Assembly: GCA_015075515.1 (NCBI GenBank)
Contig: JABTUE010000005.1
Coordinates: forward strand, 1-59,361
Length of the DNA stretch: 59,361 nt
Origin: Planctomycetota bacterium
Lineage (GTDB): Bacteria; Planctomycetota; UBA8742; UBA2392
Direction of reading: 5' to 3'
Shown here: positions 24,017 through 34,566 of the stretch, one piece after another
Position numbering within the stretch: the first letter of the stretch is position 1
How the letters are laid out: the number at the start of each line of letters is the position of its first letter
Notes under the pieces: model-generated
What the model saw: the letters and a program-made list of their open reading frames with translations, nothing else
Told to the model about the DNA's origin: nothing
Database searches by the model: none
Made by a program: the position numbers and the translations under genes

Positions 24017-26311
24017 ATGATGCGTTCACTTCTGCTGCTGCTTTGCTGCGCCCTTGCCGGCGCGCTTTTTGCCGGCAAACACGCCGACACGGTCAAGGAC
24101 CTGGGCGACGCCAACAAGCGCCCGCGCGCGATTGAAACGCTGGCCCGGGCCGGCGCCGAGGCCTTTGACGACCTGATGGAGGGGCTCAAGGCCGACCCCC
24201 GCGACAGCGACGCGACCAAAGCCGCAGCCAACAGCCAGGTGCGGCTGGCGTGCGCCCAACTGCTGGGTCTGGTGGGGGACACGCGGGCCAGCGCGGAACT
24301 GCTGCGCCTGTTCAAGGAAGAAGCCACGGAAACGGCGGCCTATCCCGAATTTGCCGGCGCCTGCGCCGCGGCGTTGGGCATGATCTGGTCGGCCAAGGCT
24401 GTGGATGCCTCGCGTGCCGCAGTCGCAACCGAACTCAAGCGCGTGGCGGCCTATGAAACGATTTCGCCGCTGATCAAGGCCGGGTGTCTGCGTGGTCTGG
24501 CCGGTCTGCGCGACGGCGTGGAGCTTGCGCTGCCGTATCTGAAGCAGGGCGAGCCGCTGCTGCGCAGCGCGGCGGTGGGCGTGGTGGTGGCCTGCGGCCA
24601 TCGCGCGGCGGCGGACGACCTGCTGGCGATCTGGACGGCCCAGCGCGCCGGCGAGACGACAAAGTACACCGAGCCGCTGGGGCTTCAGGCGCTGTTCGGT
24701 CTGGCCACGCTGGGCGACGAGCGCGCCGTGGAGGGGCTGGTGGATGTCGCCACGCGCGGTGAGTTTTCGCTGCTGGTGGGCATCCGCGACCAGGCGGTGA
24801 CGCACCTGAAGACCGCGGCCATGCGCAAGCCGGTGCTGGAAGGGCTCAAGGCCGTGCTGGTGGCCGACGACAAGCCCACGCAGTGGCGCAGCGCGGCGGT
24901 GACGCTGGGCGAACTGGGTGCCGAGGGCATTGAGGCGCTGCTGGCGGTTTCGGATCTGCCCGCCCCCGAAGGCAAGGAAGCCGACTGGTTCAAGCGCCGC
25001 GTGGACGACCAGCTTTCGGCGCTGTCCAGCGAAACCGCGCTCAAGGCCTTTGCCGGCGCCTATGAGCGCATTCCGGCCACCGAGGCCAAAAAGGCCCTGC
25101 GCGAGAAAATTCTCGACCAGTTGCTGCGTTACCGCACCAGTCTCAAGGACGAAGGCATCAACCTGTTCCGCAAGGCCGCCGATGACACCTCGATGGAAGC
25201 CCCCAAACGCGCCCAGTGCATCAACGCCTACAGCGAGGCCAAAGGCAAGGACGCGCTGGCGGATTTGACGAACTGGGTCAAGAACGAAGACGCGGTGATC
25301 CGCGCCCAGGCGGTGCAGAATCTGGGCCGCAGCTACATTCCGATCGCGCGGTCCCAGCCGCTGCTGGTTGAGGCCATGAAGTCGGCCGGCGCGACATACG
25401 CCAAGGTGCGCCAGAACGCGCTGCAGGGTCTGCAGCGCAGCGACGACAAGGCGCTGTTGCAGGTGTTTCTGGACGCGCTGGATCCGACCAAAGAGGAAAG
25501 CCCCGACGTGCGCAAAGAGGCCATCATGGCGATCCAGACCTACCGCCGGGTGGCCAAGCTTAAAGAAGAAGACGTGTTTGATGCTGTCAAAGCGCGCACG
25601 GCCGACGAAGACGCCAACGTGCGGGCCTCGGCGGTGGGGGCGGCCGTCAGCATGGCCCAGCGCATGGGTCGCACCAACCTGGTCACCGAGATCATTGAAA
25701 AGGCGCTGACGGACTCCAGCAAGGACGTGCGCATGCAGGCCTATGGCCAGACCGGGCTGGGCGGCGCGGGCGTAAAGCTGGACAAGGTGCTGGAGGCGGC
25801 GCTGAAGGAAACCGAACAGGACGCCAAAGGCGACGCCGTGGCGTCACTGGCGCGCATGGACGGCTATTCGGTGCTGGCCCAGGACGGCGCGCGACTGGAG
25901 GCGCTGGTGGACATGGCCGTGACCGTGGCCGAAAACCAGACCTATCGCGCCCAGACGGCGCGCGAGCTGCTGGGCAAGCTGGAAAAGGAAGCCGGCGGGT
26001 TCAGTGTCATTTCGCGCAAGACACTGGCGGCCATAGACCGCAACACCGGCGCCGACAAGCGCCTGGACCGCGTGGCGCAACTGGTGCCGATCCTGACCCA
26101 GATCAAGGAATACGACGCCGTGGCGCGGGTCAAGAAGCTGGCCGAAGAACCAAACGTCGAGCTGCGCCGGGCTTGCGTCCAGTGCATCGGCGAACTGGGC
26201 ATCAAGGATGACATCGCATTTCTGCGCACGCTGCGTGACCGGGCCGACAACACCTCGGTGCATGTGCGGGCCGACATTGAAGACGCGATCCGCCGGCTGG
26301 AAGAACGCTGA
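24017..26311 (+). CDS. Exported HEAT-repeat protein
   Basis: A 764-residue protein with a signal peptide (MMRSLLLLLCCALAGALFAG). The rest is a continuous array of HEAT-like helix pairs, for example RLACAQLLGLVGDTRASAEL, WRSAAVTLGELGAEGIEALL, RAQAVQNLGRSYIPIARSQP and ELRRACVQCIGELGIKDDIA. Such solenoids serve as scaffolds; no enzyme motif is visible. It heads a plus-strand run of nine genes ending at 40061, each within 0-123 bp of the next. Start 24017 (or the adjacent ATG at 24020) begins the signal peptide. Confidence 0.75.
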   Translation: MMRSLLLLLCCALAGALFAGKHADTVKDLGDANKRPRAIETLARAGAEAFDDLMEGLKADPRDSDATKAAANSQVRLACAQLLGLVGDTRASAELLRLFKEEATETAAYPEFAGACAAALGMIWSAKAVDASRAAVATELKRVAAYETISPLIKAGCLRGLAGLRDGVELALPYLKQGEPLLRSAAVGVVVACGHRAAADDLLAIWTAQRAGETTKYTEPLGLQALFGLATLGDERAVEGLVDVATRGEFSLLVGIRDQAVTHLKTAAMRKPVLEGLKAVLVADDKPTQWRSAAVTLGELGAEGIEALLAVSDLPAPEGKEADWFKRRVDDQLSALSSETALKAFAGAYERIPATEAKKALREKILDQLLRYRTSLKDEGINLFRKAADDTSMEAPKRAQCINAYSEAKGKDALADLTNWVKNEDAVIRAQAVQNLGRSYIPIARSQPLLVEAMKSAGATYAKVRQNALQGLQRSDDKALLQVFLDALDPTKEESPDVRKEAIMAIQTYRRVAKLKEEDVFDAVKARTADEDANVRASAVGAAVSMAQRMGRTNLVTEIIEKALTDSSKDVRMQAYGQTGLGGAGVKLDKVLEAALKETEQDAKGDAVASLARMDGYSVLAQDGARLEALVDMAVTVAENQTYRAQTARELLGKLEKEAGGFSVISRKTLAAIDRNTGADKRLDRVAQLVPILTQIKEYDAVARVKKLAEEPNVELRRACVQCIGELGIKDDIAFLRTLRDRADNTSVHVRADIEDAIRRLEER

Positions 26312-26402
26312 ACATCGCCGGAATTTTGGAGCACGGAACCCCCGCCGTGCGTAAGAATTGCAGTCTGCGGGTGCGTGGCAAGGCAAGCCGGAAAGGACAA
26401 CC

Positions 26403-28961
26403 GTGAAACGGACGCTGTTGCTCCTTGTCGCCGCCGCAACGGCTCTGGCGCTGGTGCCGCAAACACCCGCCACCCGCGCGCAGACCCAGGACGAGTTTGT
26501 TCTCAACCCTGACCTGCACATGCCGCCCGGCCGTGTCGAATCCGACGCCAGCCTGGGCGTGCGCGAGGCCCGTCAGCGCATCACCGAGGCCATGGCGCTG
26601 GAGGCCGAGGGCAAGCGCGAAGAGGCGCTGGGCAAATGGTCCGACGCCCTGGGCCGTTACACCGAACTGCGCAACCGGTTTCTGAAGCCCGAGCGCGCCG
26701 GCAACGGCGAAGTGTTCGTGCGCGGCGAATTCCCGGCCGCGCTGTCGCAGGACCGGCTGCGCGACAGCGTGTTCACCGACCTGTGGGTACCACTGGCCGA
26801 CCACATCAACGGCAACTTCCGCGAATACCCGTGGCCGCGGGCACTGCGCGATCGTTTCATCATGCGCCAGCAGGCGCCGGGCGCCGAGATGCTGGCCGCG
26901 GCGCTGCACAAGGGCGATTACGTGCTTTTGCGGCGCTGCGCGCGCTACTTTCAGTTCAGTGACGCCGGCCGTACGGCGCTGATGCTGCTGGCCGACGACG
27001 CGCTGGAGGCCGGCGACAGCCTGCTGGCGCTGCGCTGGCTTCAGGAATTGCAGGGCGCCTGGCCTGAACATTTCTGGCGCGACGGCATGCTTCAGCTCAA
27101 GCTGGTGCGCGCCTGCCACGAAGTGGACGCCCGCATGCGCCTGAACCAGACGCTGCGGCGCATTGAAATGAGCGGCCAGAACCCGGTGCTGGACGTGGGC
27201 GGCACGCGCAAGCCGCTGTCGGATCACATCGCGGCGCTGCTGGCGCTGCCGGCGCCCGCCGACCGGCGCGAACTCTCGGCCGGGGGCTGGCGCACCCACC
27301 AGGGCGGGTTTGAACGCAACCGTGCCGCGCCGCCGGTTTCGGGCATCGTGGACGTGATTCCGCTGGGCAGCGGCACCGACAAGGGTTTTCGGCTGGGGGC
27401 GGCAACACCCAAACCCGACGCCGAATCACACATGTACCGCGACGAAGACACACCGGCCGTGCCGGTACTGTTTCCGACCGCGCACGAGGCCGGGTTCTTC
27501 GTGCACAGGCCCCAGGGCCAGGGTCAGGGCGCCGAAAGCGTCGAACAGTTGTTGTGGTTCCGCCACGGTCGAGAACAGAGCCCCGTGCAGCTTGAGGTGC
27601 CCAAGGCGCTGCGTTACCAGACACGCATGGGTCGCGGCGGCGGCGGGCGCTGGTGGGGGGGGCGCAGCTACGAACCGCGCCAGCGCGTGCGTGTGTTGGG
27701 TTCCACGATCGCGCGCCTGCGCTGGGATCTGGACCAGCGTGAAAGCGATGTGCTGTTTGCCGTGATGGGCGTGTCCAGCCCCCAGACTGACCGCGGCAAC
27801 GACCCCACGGGCAACCAGATCCAGGCGCTGGACCTTTCCAGCGATGTCAGCCTGCGCGTGACCCTGCCCAACCGCAAGGTGGAAAGCCCGGCCGAGTTCG
27901 CGTTTCTGCAGCATGTGACGTTCATGGGCGCGCCGGTGGTGGTGGACAACAAGCTGTACGTCGGCGGTGCGATTGCCGAAAAGTCCAGCATCGAATACTG
28001 GCTGTTCTGCTTTGACGTTACGCCCAAGGGCGACCCCGCCGCCGGCGAGGGCAAACTGCTGTGGCGCACCCACTGCTGTTCGCTGGCCAACCGCCAGGCC
28101 GCCTGGGGGCCCCAGACCGTGACTCTGACCGACATGTCCAGCATGGCCATGCAGGGCGGCATGCTGTACCTGAACACGCACTGCGGCGCCACCGTGGGCG
28201 TGGATCGCCGCAGTGGCGAACTGTGCTGGGTTTCGCGCTACCGCCGGCCGATGGCCCAGATCCAGCGCGGCTGGTTTGCCAATCCGCCGGTGGCCGCCAA
28301 CGGCTGCCTGATCACCGCGCCCTACGACAGCATCGCCCCCAGCGGCAGCGAACTGGCGCTGGTGCTGGACGGCATCACCGGCACCTGCGTGTTCGAACAA
28401 CCCCACCGCGGCAAGGGCTACAAGGGCGAATACGAATACCTGCTGGGTGTGGTAGACAACCGCATGGTGATTCAGGGCCGCCGCCGCCTGCACTGCATTG
28501 CCCTGACCGACTTCCGCCGTGGCGGCGGCATCAACGAGGCCGAATGGGGCGGGCTGGCCTACCAGAGCACGGACTTCAAGTCCGCCCCGATCGGCCGCGG
28601 CGTGATCGCGGGCGACCGGGTGCTGATCCCGTTCAAGGACCAGATCTGGGTGCTGGATGTCCGCACCGGCAAGCTGCTGTCCGAATACAGCCTGGCCGGC
28701 CTGAATGTCGAAGGCGGCGGCCCGGCCACCCTTACCGTGTACTGCCGCGGCGAAGCCTACAGCGACGAAGAAGGCCTGACGCGCTATCGCCCGGTGACGG
28801 TCACCGACCCGGTCACGGGCAATGTGTATAACGTGGAACATCTGCCCAACGGGGCGCAGTTCAGGTTTCCTTCGGGCGCGACAGCGACGGTGAAAAAGGA
28901 AACGTTTGTGGTGCTGGCTTCGTCCACGTGGCTGCACCTGTTTTCGGCGCGGGACAACTGA
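26403..28961 (+). CDS. Exported PQQ-like beta-propeller protein
   Basis: An 852-residue protein starting at GTG 26403, which has AAAGGA upstream and gives a clean signal peptide ([17 protein letters not shown]). Residues ~40-310 are helical, with TPR-like segments ([38 protein letters not shown]). The C-terminal half contains PQQ/BamB-like blade motifs: [54 protein letters not shown]. Such propellers bind proteins or, in some families, the cofactor PQQ; the sequence does not show enzymatic residues. It is 17 bp from the MoxR gene and probably shares its operon. Confidence 0.75.
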   Translation: MKRTLLLLVAAATALALVPQTPATRAQTQDEFVLNPDLHMPPGRVESDASLGVREARQRITEAMALEAEGKREEALGKWSDALGRYTELRNRFLKPERAGNGEVFVRGEFPAALSQDRLRDSVFTDLWVPLADHINGNFREYPWPRALRDRFIMRQQAPGAEMLAAALHKGDYVLLRRCARYFQFSDAGRTALMLLADDALEAGDSLLALRWLQELQGAWPEHFWRDGMLQLKLVRACHEVDARMRLNQTLRRIEMSGQNPVLDVGGTRKPLSDHIAALLALPAPADRRELSAGGWRTHQGGFERNRAAPPVSGIVDVIPLGSGTDKGFRLGAATPKPDAESHMYRDEDTPAVPVLFPTAHEAGFFVHRPQGQGQGAESVEQLLWFRHGREQSPVQLEVPKALRYQTRMGRGGGGRWWGGRSYEPRQRVRVLGSTIARLRWDLDQRESDVLFAVMGVSSPQTDRGNDPTGNQIQALDLSSDVSLRVTLPNRKVESPAEFAFLQHVTFMGAPVVVDNKLYVGGAIAEKSSIEYWLFCFDVTPKGDPAAGEGKLLWRTHCCSLANRQAAWGPQTVTLTDMSSMAMQGGMLYLNTHCGATVGVDRRSGELCWVSRYRRPMAQIQRGWFANPPVAANGCLITAPYDSIAPSGSELALVLDGITGTCVFEQPHRGKGYKGEYEYLLGVVDNRMVIQGRRRLHCIALTDFRRGGGINEAEWGGLAYQSTDFKSAPIGRGVIAGDRVLIPFKDQIWVLDVRTGKLLSEYSLAGLNVEGGGPATLTVYCRGEAYSDEEGLTRYRPVTVTDPVTGNVYNVEHLPNGAQFRFPSGATATVKKETFVVLASSTWLHLFSARDN

Positions 28962-28978
28962 CAGATCCGGGGACTGCA

Positions 28979-30034
<1,056 letters not shown>

Positions 30035-30043
30035 GATCCAGCT

Positions 30044-31198
30044 TTGTCCGCCACCGAACCAGTTGACACCGAAAACAAGCCCGCGCCCGCGGGCAAGGAT
30101 GCCGAACTGGAACAACGCCGCCGCAAACTGGAAGAAGAACTGGACCAGTACGCCCAGGCCGGCGTGGTCAGCCCGGGCCTGCTGCGCAGCGCCAAGTGGC
30201 TGTCGCGCATTCTTTACATGGCGATGGCCGCGCTGGTGGTGTTTCTGCTGTTCAGTGGCTGGGGCAAGGTTTCGCAGGAAGACTTCGACACCGCCGTCAA
30301 GAACCGCGACGCCTGGGCCAAAAAGGCCAAAGATCTGGAGGACCGCACCCGCGCCGTCGAACAGCGCCTGAGCGACCTGCTGCTGGATGTCGCCCGCAGT
30401 GAAAGCACGCGCCGCGAGACCGAGGCCCAGATCCAGGGACCGCGCGCGGCGGACGCCGCCGTGGCCCAGGCCCGCGCGCTGGTCGAGCGCGCCTGGGGCG
30501 AACAGGCCTACAGTCGTCACTGGCGCGAACTGCTGGCGCGGGCCGAACCTCACGCCCACGGCGACGCGAAATCCGGCGCGATTGCCATGATCGAGCAGGC
30601 TGCGACCGCGCCCGCCCGGCGCCGCATTGAACTGTTGCGCGAACTGGCCGATTTTGGCGACGCCGGCGTGGGCGCGGCCGCCCGCGGGCTGCTGATTTCC
30701 GACAACCAGACGGTCAAGGCCGTGGCGGCGCTGGTGCTGGCGCGGCTGGGCCGCGGCGAAGACATGGAGTTGCTGGACAAAGTGGCGGCGGAGACGGCGC
30801 ATCCGGCCGCGGCGCGCGAAATGTATTTTGCGGCCAGTCTGCTTGCGCTGGACGGTCTGGGCGCAGCGGTGCCGGCGGCCCGGGCCGTGGATTACGCCGA
30901 ATACTGGCTGCGCTTTGCGCTGCGCAGCTACGAGGGCGGCCAGCGCGAGCTTGCGGCGCGGTACCGCGCGGCCCCCGACTGGGCGCGGCTGGAACTGCTG
31001 GCGCTGCTGGCCGAATGTGGCGACGCCGACCAGGAAGACGTGATGCGCCAGGTGGCCAGTTCGGACCGGCCCGGGGCCGAACGGATTGTCGCCCTGCGCT
31101 GGCTGGCGGCGCGGCGGATGGCCCCGGAACTGCTGCGTGCGCTGGCCGCCGAAGAGGGCGCTGTCGGCGCCGAGGCAAAAAAGGCACTGGAACCGTAA
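30044..31198 (+). CDS. Membrane-anchored HEAT-like protein of the MoxR operon
   Basis: A 384-residue protein starting at TTG 30044, 9 bp after the moxR stop. An N-terminal coiled-coil region (ELEQRRRKLEEELDQYAQ) precedes a single TM segment near residues 52-72 (LYMAMAALVVFLLFSGWG). A second coiled coil (AWAKKAKDLEDRTRAVEQ) and then HEAT-like helix pairs follow (AVAALVLARLGRGEDMELL, VALRWLAARRMAPELL). Its stop shares a base with the next ATG (TAATG). Placement between MoxR and DUF58 suggests a scaffold for their assembly at the membrane. Not a family I can name. Confidence 0.7.
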   Translation: MSATEPVDTENKPAPAGKDAELEQRRRKLEEELDQYAQAGVVSPGLLRSAKWLSRILYMAMAALVVFLLFSGWGKVSQEDFDTAVKNRDAWAKKAKDLEDRTRAVEQRLSDLLLDVARSESTRRETEAQIQGPRAADAAVAQARALVERAWGEQAYSRHWRELLARAEPHAHGDAKSGAIAMIEQAATAPARRRIELLRELADFGDAGVGAAARGLLISDNQTVKAVAALVLARLGRGEDMELLDKVAAETAHPAAAREMYFAASLLALDGLGAAVPAARAVDYAEYWLRFALRSYEGGQRELAARYRAAPDWARLELLALLAECGDADQEDVMRQVASSDRPGAERIVALRWLAARRMAPELLRALAAEEGAVGAEAKKALEP

Positions 31199-32100
31199 TG
31201 GCCGAGACCTACCAGAAATACCTGGACCCGGCGGTGCTGAACGAGATCCGGCACCTGGAAGTCACCGCGCGCAACGTGGTTGAGGGTTTCATTTCCGGCC
31301 TGCACAAGTCGCCGTACAAGGGTTTCAGCGTCGAGTTTGCCCAGCACCGCGAATACGTGCCCGGCGACGACCTGCGCTATCTGGACTGGAAGGCCTTTGC
31401 CAAGAGCGACAAGTACTACATCAAGGAATACGAAGAAGAGACCAACTTCCGCGCCGTGATCGTGCTCGATACCAGCGAAAGCATGCGCTACAAGTCCGGC
31501 GAGAATCTCAGCAAGCTGGACTACGGGCGCTACATGGCCGCCAGTCTGGCCTATCTGATCCAGCGCCAGAGCGACGCCGCCGGGCTTGGCCTGTTTGACC
31601 AGAAGCTGTACGACTTTGTGCCGCCGGCCACCAGCCACGCCAGCCTGATGCGCATGCTGGCCAGCATGCACGAGCGCAAACCCGAAAAGAAAACCGACAT
31701 CGGCGAGGTGCTGACCGACGTGGCCCAGCGCGCCGGCCGGCGTTCGCTGGTGATTCTGGTCAGCGACCTGTTCGACCGCCTGGACAACCTGCGCAAGGGC
31801 CTGGAACACGTCAGCGCCCGCAAGCACGACGTGATTGTGTTCAACCTGATGGATCACCAGGAACGCGAGTTCACCTTCGACCGCCTGACCCAGTTTCTGG
31901 GCATGGAAGGCTACCCCGACCTGCTGGTGGACCCGCGCGCGCTGCGCAAGGCATACCTGGAAGAAGTTGCGACGTTCACCGCCGAGGCGCGCCGCGTGTG
32001 CCTGCGCTCGCGGGCGGATTTCACGCCGATTGACACCCAGACGCCGCTGGGGGTGGTGCTGCAGGCGTACCTGGCCAAACGCATGGGGCGGCGAGGATAA
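31198..32100 (+). CDS. DUF58 family protein
   Basis: A 300-residue DUF58 protein. The hallmark YVPGDDLRYLDWKA lies at about residues 54-67, followed by the VWA-like start VIVLDTSESM (about 88-97) and LVILVSDLFD. DUF58 proteins are VWA-like partners of MoxR ATPases. The ATG overlaps the preceding TAA by one base, so translation is probably coupled. Spacing to the next gene is 2 bp. Confidence 0.92.
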   Translation: MAETYQKYLDPAVLNEIRHLEVTARNVVEGFISGLHKSPYKGFSVEFAQHREYVPGDDLRYLDWKAFAKSDKYYIKEYEEETNFRAVIVLDTSESMRYKSGENLSKLDYGRYMAASLAYLIQRQSDAAGLGLFDQKLYDFVPPATSHASLMRMLASMHERKPEKKTDIGEVLTDVAQRAGRRSLVILVSDLFDRLDNLRKGLEHVSARKHDVIVFNLMDHQEREFTFDRLTQFLGMEGYPDLLVDPRALRKAYLEEVATFTAEARRVCLRSRADFTPIDTQTPLGVVLQAYLAKRMGRRG

Positions 32101-32102
32101 GC

Positions 32103-34562
32103 ATGCCCACCTGGCTGATCTGGACACTCGGGCTTGGTGTACCGCTGGCGGCGGCGGCCGTGCCCGTTGTGATTCACCTGATCAACCTCACGCGCTACCG
32201 TCGCGTCGAGTGGGCGGCCATGGAGTTTCTGCTCAACGCCTACAAGCGCACGCGCAAGCGCATGCAACTGGAAAGCATCATCATGCTGATGCTGCGCGTG
32301 CTGGCGGTGATTCTGCTGGCCGCGGCGCTGTTTCCCATGGGCTGCGAACGTATCCGTGACTGGGCCCAGGACAGCGCGGGTCTGGGCAGGCTCAACCTTT
32401 CCACAGACGCGCCGCTGCACCTGGTGCTGGTGCTGGATGACAGCGCCTCCATGGCCTATGCCAACGAGGGCCAGACCGCCTTCGAACGCGGCCGTCAGTA
32501 CGCCCTGACGCTGGTCGAAAGCATGCGCCCCGGCCGCGACCGCGTCAGCATCGTGCGCCTGTCCGACGTGTACGTGCCGCCGCGCGCCGGCGGCGTGGCC
32601 GTCACCGACGAAGAAGCCCAGAAATCCACGCGCCGCCGTGTCAGCCAGCTTGCCGCGCTGGACCTTGACGCCGCGCGCGACAACATCGCGGCCTCAACGG
32701 TTGCCGCCGTGGACACCAACGTGCTGGGCGCGATGCGCGAGGCCGCCCGCGCCATAGAAGGAACGCCCGACCAGGACGCGGTGGGGCTGGTTGTGATCAG
32801 CGACTTTCTGGAAAGCGGCTGGAAAGAATTGCGCAAGGACGGCGCGGTGCACAAGGATTTCCGCGACGTGATGACGCGCATCAACGAACGTCTGGCCCGC
32901 GCCCGCACCACGCCGGTGTTCTTTGATGCCGGCTTCGACAACACCCAGAACATCGCGATCACCCGCGTGGAATGTCTCGAGCGCGTGATCGGCAACGGCA
33001 TGGAAGCCCGGATTCTGGTGCATGTGCAGAACTTTGCCTCGGGTGCCGGCGGCGAATCCAAACCCGTGCGCCTGAAGTACCGCATTGACGGCGGCTCGGA
33101 AAGGCCGTTTTCGGGCGTGCTGAACCTGCCGCCCAATCGCGTGAACGACCCCGTCGAGCTGCGCCTTTCCGCCCGCGACCTGGCCCTGAAGCCCGACGAG
33201 GAAAAATCCGGCGCCAGCCGCAACATCGAGGTATTCACCGACGAGGCCGACGCGCTCAAGGCCGACAACAGCCGCAGCCTGGTCGTGCACGTGGTGCCGA
33301 ATATTCCGATTCTGGTGGTTAACGGCGTGCCGCACGCCAACCCGGCGCTGGACGAAACATTTTACCTTGAAACGGCGCTGGGCATCAGTTCCGGCCGCGG
33401 CGACGACGACCGCGGCCAGCCCGGCACGCGCATCACGCCCAATCGCGTGATCAGCATGCGGCCGGAACAGTTGACCGCGCTGGAGAGCTTTCTGGATTAC
33501 CGGCTGGTGATCCTGTGCAACGTCGCGGCTTTGAGTGAAGGCACAATCACCAAGCTGGAGGAATTCGTGTCCGCGGGCTACGGGCTTGTGGTGTTTGACG
33601 GCGACCAGCTTGACTTCCAGCGCTGGAACCAGGACCTGTACAAAAAGGGCGCGGGTCTGCTGCCGGTCAAGCTGCGCGACCCCGGCGGCAACTCCGACCC
33701 TTCGGCCCAGGGCTATGAACTGTCGCCCGTGGCCGCGGCCCACCCCGTGGTGCGCCTGTTCATGGACACCGCCGAAGACCGCGCGATCCTGACCACCCCC
33801 AAGGCCGTGCGCAACTGGCGCAACGTCGAAATCCCCACCGGGGCCGAGGCCGACCCGATGCGCCCGGTCGAGGTGCTGCTGAACCTGAACTTCAGCGCCG
33901 GGCCGGTGCCGTTCATGGTGGAACGGCCGTTCGGGCGCGGGCGCGTGGTGTATGTGGCCACCACCGCCGGCGAACGCTGGAACTCGCTGTGGCAGGGCGA
34001 GGGCCTGCCGCTGTTTCTGTACCTGGAACTGGCGCATTACCTGACCGGCAACGAGGCGCGCTATTCAAACCTGGCCGTGGGCGAACCCTGGCGCCGCGTG
34101 CTGCGCACGGCCGATCTGGCCCCGCGCTATACCGTGCGCGACCCGGCCGGCACCCAAAGCGAACTGTTGCCGACGGCCGAGGAAGGCCTGAAGCTGCTGG
34201 AATACGCCGGCACGGCCATTCCAGGCGTCTATACCGTGACGGCGCTGGATCGCGCCGAAGGCGGCGACTACCGCCGCAAGTGGCAGGAGCGCGTGGCCGT
34301 GAATCTTGAGGCCCGCGAAAGCAACGTGGTGCGGCTGGCCGGCGGCGACAGCGAAACGCCCAAGGATGTCGAGGCCGTGCTCAAGGACGCGCTGGAGAAT
34401 ATCCCGTTCACGTTTCAGCGCGCCGGCACGGAACTGTCCAAGGGCGCGCTGGCCGGCGGTGATACCGGCGCCGGGCTGTGGATGTATCTTGCGGCCTTTG
34501 GCGTGGCGTTTCTGCTGATGGAAACGCTGTGGTCGGCGGTGATCAGCAAGGCGGAGGACTAG
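32103..34562 (+). CDS. BatA-like membrane protein with VWA domain
   Basis: An 819-residue protein. The N-terminal BatA/aerotolerance-regulator segment comprises TM1 (LIWTLGLGVPLAAAAVPVVI), the HLINLTRYRRVEWAAMEFLL linker and TM2 (MLRVLAVILLAAALFP). A VWA domain follows, with a partial MIDAS motif VLDDSASM (about 111-118; DxSxS is intact). The middle contains a class I glutamine-amidotransferase-like region (LVVHVVPNIPILVVNGVP; LVILCNVAALSEGTITKLEE), and a C-terminal TM anchors the tail (AAFGVAFLLMETLWSAVI). These proteins are assembled by MoxR. Common in planctomycetes; cellular role unknown. Confidence 0.85.
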   Translation: MPTWLIWTLGLGVPLAAAAVPVVIHLINLTRYRRVEWAAMEFLLNAYKRTRKRMQLESIIMLMLRVLAVILLAAALFPMGCERIRDWAQDSAGLGRLNLSTDAPLHLVLVLDDSASMAYANEGQTAFERGRQYALTLVESMRPGRDRVSIVRLSDVYVPPRAGGVAVTDEEAQKSTRRRVSQLAALDLDAARDNIAASTVAAVDTNVLGAMREAARAIEGTPDQDAVGLVVISDFLESGWKELRKDGAVHKDFRDVMTRINERLARARTTPVFFDAGFDNTQNIAITRVECLERVIGNGMEARILVHVQNFASGAGGESKPVRLKYRIDGGSERPFSGVLNLPPNRVNDPVELRLSARDLALKPDEEKSGASRNIEVFTDEADALKADNSRSLVVHVVPNIPILVVNGVPHANPALDETFYLETALGISSGRGDDDRGQPGTRITPNRVISMRPEQLTALESFLDYRLVILCNVAALSEGTITKLEEFVSAGYGLVVFDGDQLDFQRWNQDLYKKGAGLLPVKLRDPGGNSDPSAQGYELSPVAAAHPVVRLFMDTAEDRAILTTPKAVRNWRNVEIPTGAEADPMRPVEVLLNLNFSAGPVPFMVERPFGRGRVVYVATTAGERWNSLWQGEGLPLFLYLELAHYLTGNEARYSNLAVGEPWRRVLRTADLAPRYTVRDPAGTQSELLPTAEEGLKLLEYAGTAIPGVYTVTALDRAEGGDYRRKWQERVAVNLEARESNVVRLAGGDSETPKDVEAVLKDALENIPFTFQRAGTELSKGALAGGDTGAGLWMYLAAFGVAFLLMETLWSAVISKAED

Positions 34563-34566
34563 CACT